In this document: in pieces, positions 12,977-13,213 of the stretch | Numbering within the stretch: position 1 is the first letter of the stretch | How the letters are laid out: each line of letters begins with the position of its first letter | Assembly: GCA_049582065.1 (NCBI GenBank) | Contig: JBAUTF010000231.1 | Location: forward strand, 1 to 13,213 | Source of the DNA: DATKSS01 sp049582065 | GTDB lineage: Bacteria; Chloroflexota; Dormibacteria; Dormibacterales; Dormibacteraceae | DNA: 13,213 nucleotides | Reading direction: 5' to 3' | Position numbers and translations under genes: made by a program | The notes under the pieces: model-generated | Databases searched by the model: none | Told to the model about the DNA's origin: nothing | What the model saw: the letters and a program-made list of their open reading frames with translations, nothing else

Positions 12977-13213
12977 CAGAGCTTCTCCAGGTTGACGAGG
13001 AAAGCCTTGAACTCGGGGGTGCGCGCACTGGCGTCGCCGACGAACGGGGTGAGCGCGTTCGCGAGCCAGTACCGTCCGTGGGTTGGATCCGCATCGGCGG
13101 AGATCCCGACGTCTCCCCAGTGGATCGGGATCCCGATCTGGTAGACCTTCTGCCCGGCGACGGTGAGCGGACCAAGCCGTTTGGTGACGATCGCGGCCAC
13201 TTCGACCTTGCCC
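12976..13213 (-). CDS. fdhA: Formate dehydrogenase catalytic (molybdopterin) subunit, C-terminal fragment at window edge
   Basis: Only the last 78 or so residues are in the window; the frame continues past the edge, reading GKVEVAAIVTKRLGPLTVAG at its start. It matches the C-terminal end of FdnG/FdoG-type major subunits: VTKRLGPLTVAGQ, YQIGIPIHWGDVG, a LANALTPFVGDASARTPEF segment, and the final FKAFLVNLEKL. The full protein would hold bis-MGD molybdenum or tungsten, a 4Fe-4S cluster, and a Cys or selenocysteine ligand; none of that is visible. It is first in the visible part of an operon with fdhE, the Fe-S subunit, the NrfD anchor and mrp. The GTG at 13200 is internal, not a start. Confidence 0.9.
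   Translation of the reverse strand, partial: GKVEVAAIVTKRLGPLTVAGQKVYQIGIPIHWGDVGISADADPTHGRYWLANALTPFVGDASARTPEFKAFLVNLEKL

Noticed and set aside
12105..13175. Minus-strand frame of 356 codons overlapping fdhE
   Set aside because: Arg/Gly/Ala-rich low-complexity translation; the neighbouring frame encodes fdhE with four CxxC pairs.
12976..13200. Stand-alone 74-residue gene at the window edge
   Set aside because: The frame continues past 13200 and matches the C-terminus of formate dehydrogenase major subunits, so it is a truncated large gene.

Overview
This is a high-GC, gene-dense stretch of bacterial chromosome from an aerobic or facultative soil-type organism. Short gaps and ATGA/GTGA overlaps are common. 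Several genes lack a Shine-Dalgarno sequence and have a TAnnnT hexamer 6-9 nt before the start, which suggests leaderless transcription. Together with a close match to Chloroflexus-type mesaconyl-CoA C1-C4 CoA transferase, and gene sets also common in actinobacteria, this points to Chloroflexota, Dormibacterota or a deep actinobacterial lineage. The phylum call is inference. No rRNA, tRNA, IS element, phage gene or CRISPR array was seen.

Layout. (1) 1-2071, minus strand: a truncated DUF347/COG4705 membrane protein, preceded in the same direction by an MFS exporter. (2) 2214-2837, plus strand, divergent from the MFS gene: an RraA-fold class II pyruvate aldolase (HMG/CHA aldolase type). (3) 2838-3237: a 400-bp gene-free stretch with two copies of a palindromic REP-like element, a third half copy, and an AT-richer leader. 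(4) 3238-5279: a soluble PAS hybrid histidine kinase, translationally coupled to a single-domain DivK-like response regulator. (5) 5330-8965: a tight four-gene CoA operon made of a Mct-like CoA transferase, a MaoC-type hydratase, an acyl-CoA dehydrogenase and a CitE-like CoA lyase. (6) 9017-9310: a small DUF6457 protein. (7) 13213-9307, minus strand: a formate dehydrogenase operon in the order catalytic subunit C-terminus, fdhE, four-cluster Fe-S subunit, NrfD-type membrane anchor, Mrp Fe-S carrier.

How the genes fit together. Operon 5 reads as a C5-dicarboxylyl-CoA module. The dehydrogenase could make mesaconyl-CoA from methylsuccinyl-CoA. The Mct homologue could move CoA from C1 to C4. The hydratase and lyase could then give citramalyl-CoA and finally acetyl-CoA plus pyruvate. 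Without the transfer, the same enzymes could run the ethylmalonyl-CoA-type route to glyoxylate and propionyl-CoA. Operon 7 encodes a membrane-bound respiratory formate dehydrogenase that passes electrons through Fe-S clusters to an NrfD anchor and quinone, together with its maturation factors. DUF6457 proteins are usually linked to molybdenum-cofactor genes, so the small gene facing this operon may belong functionally to it.

The most interesting items are the Mct-MaoC-ACD-CitE combination, the DUF6457-FDH association, the palindromic repeats before the kinase, and the convergent genes that share one CTAG for both stop codons.
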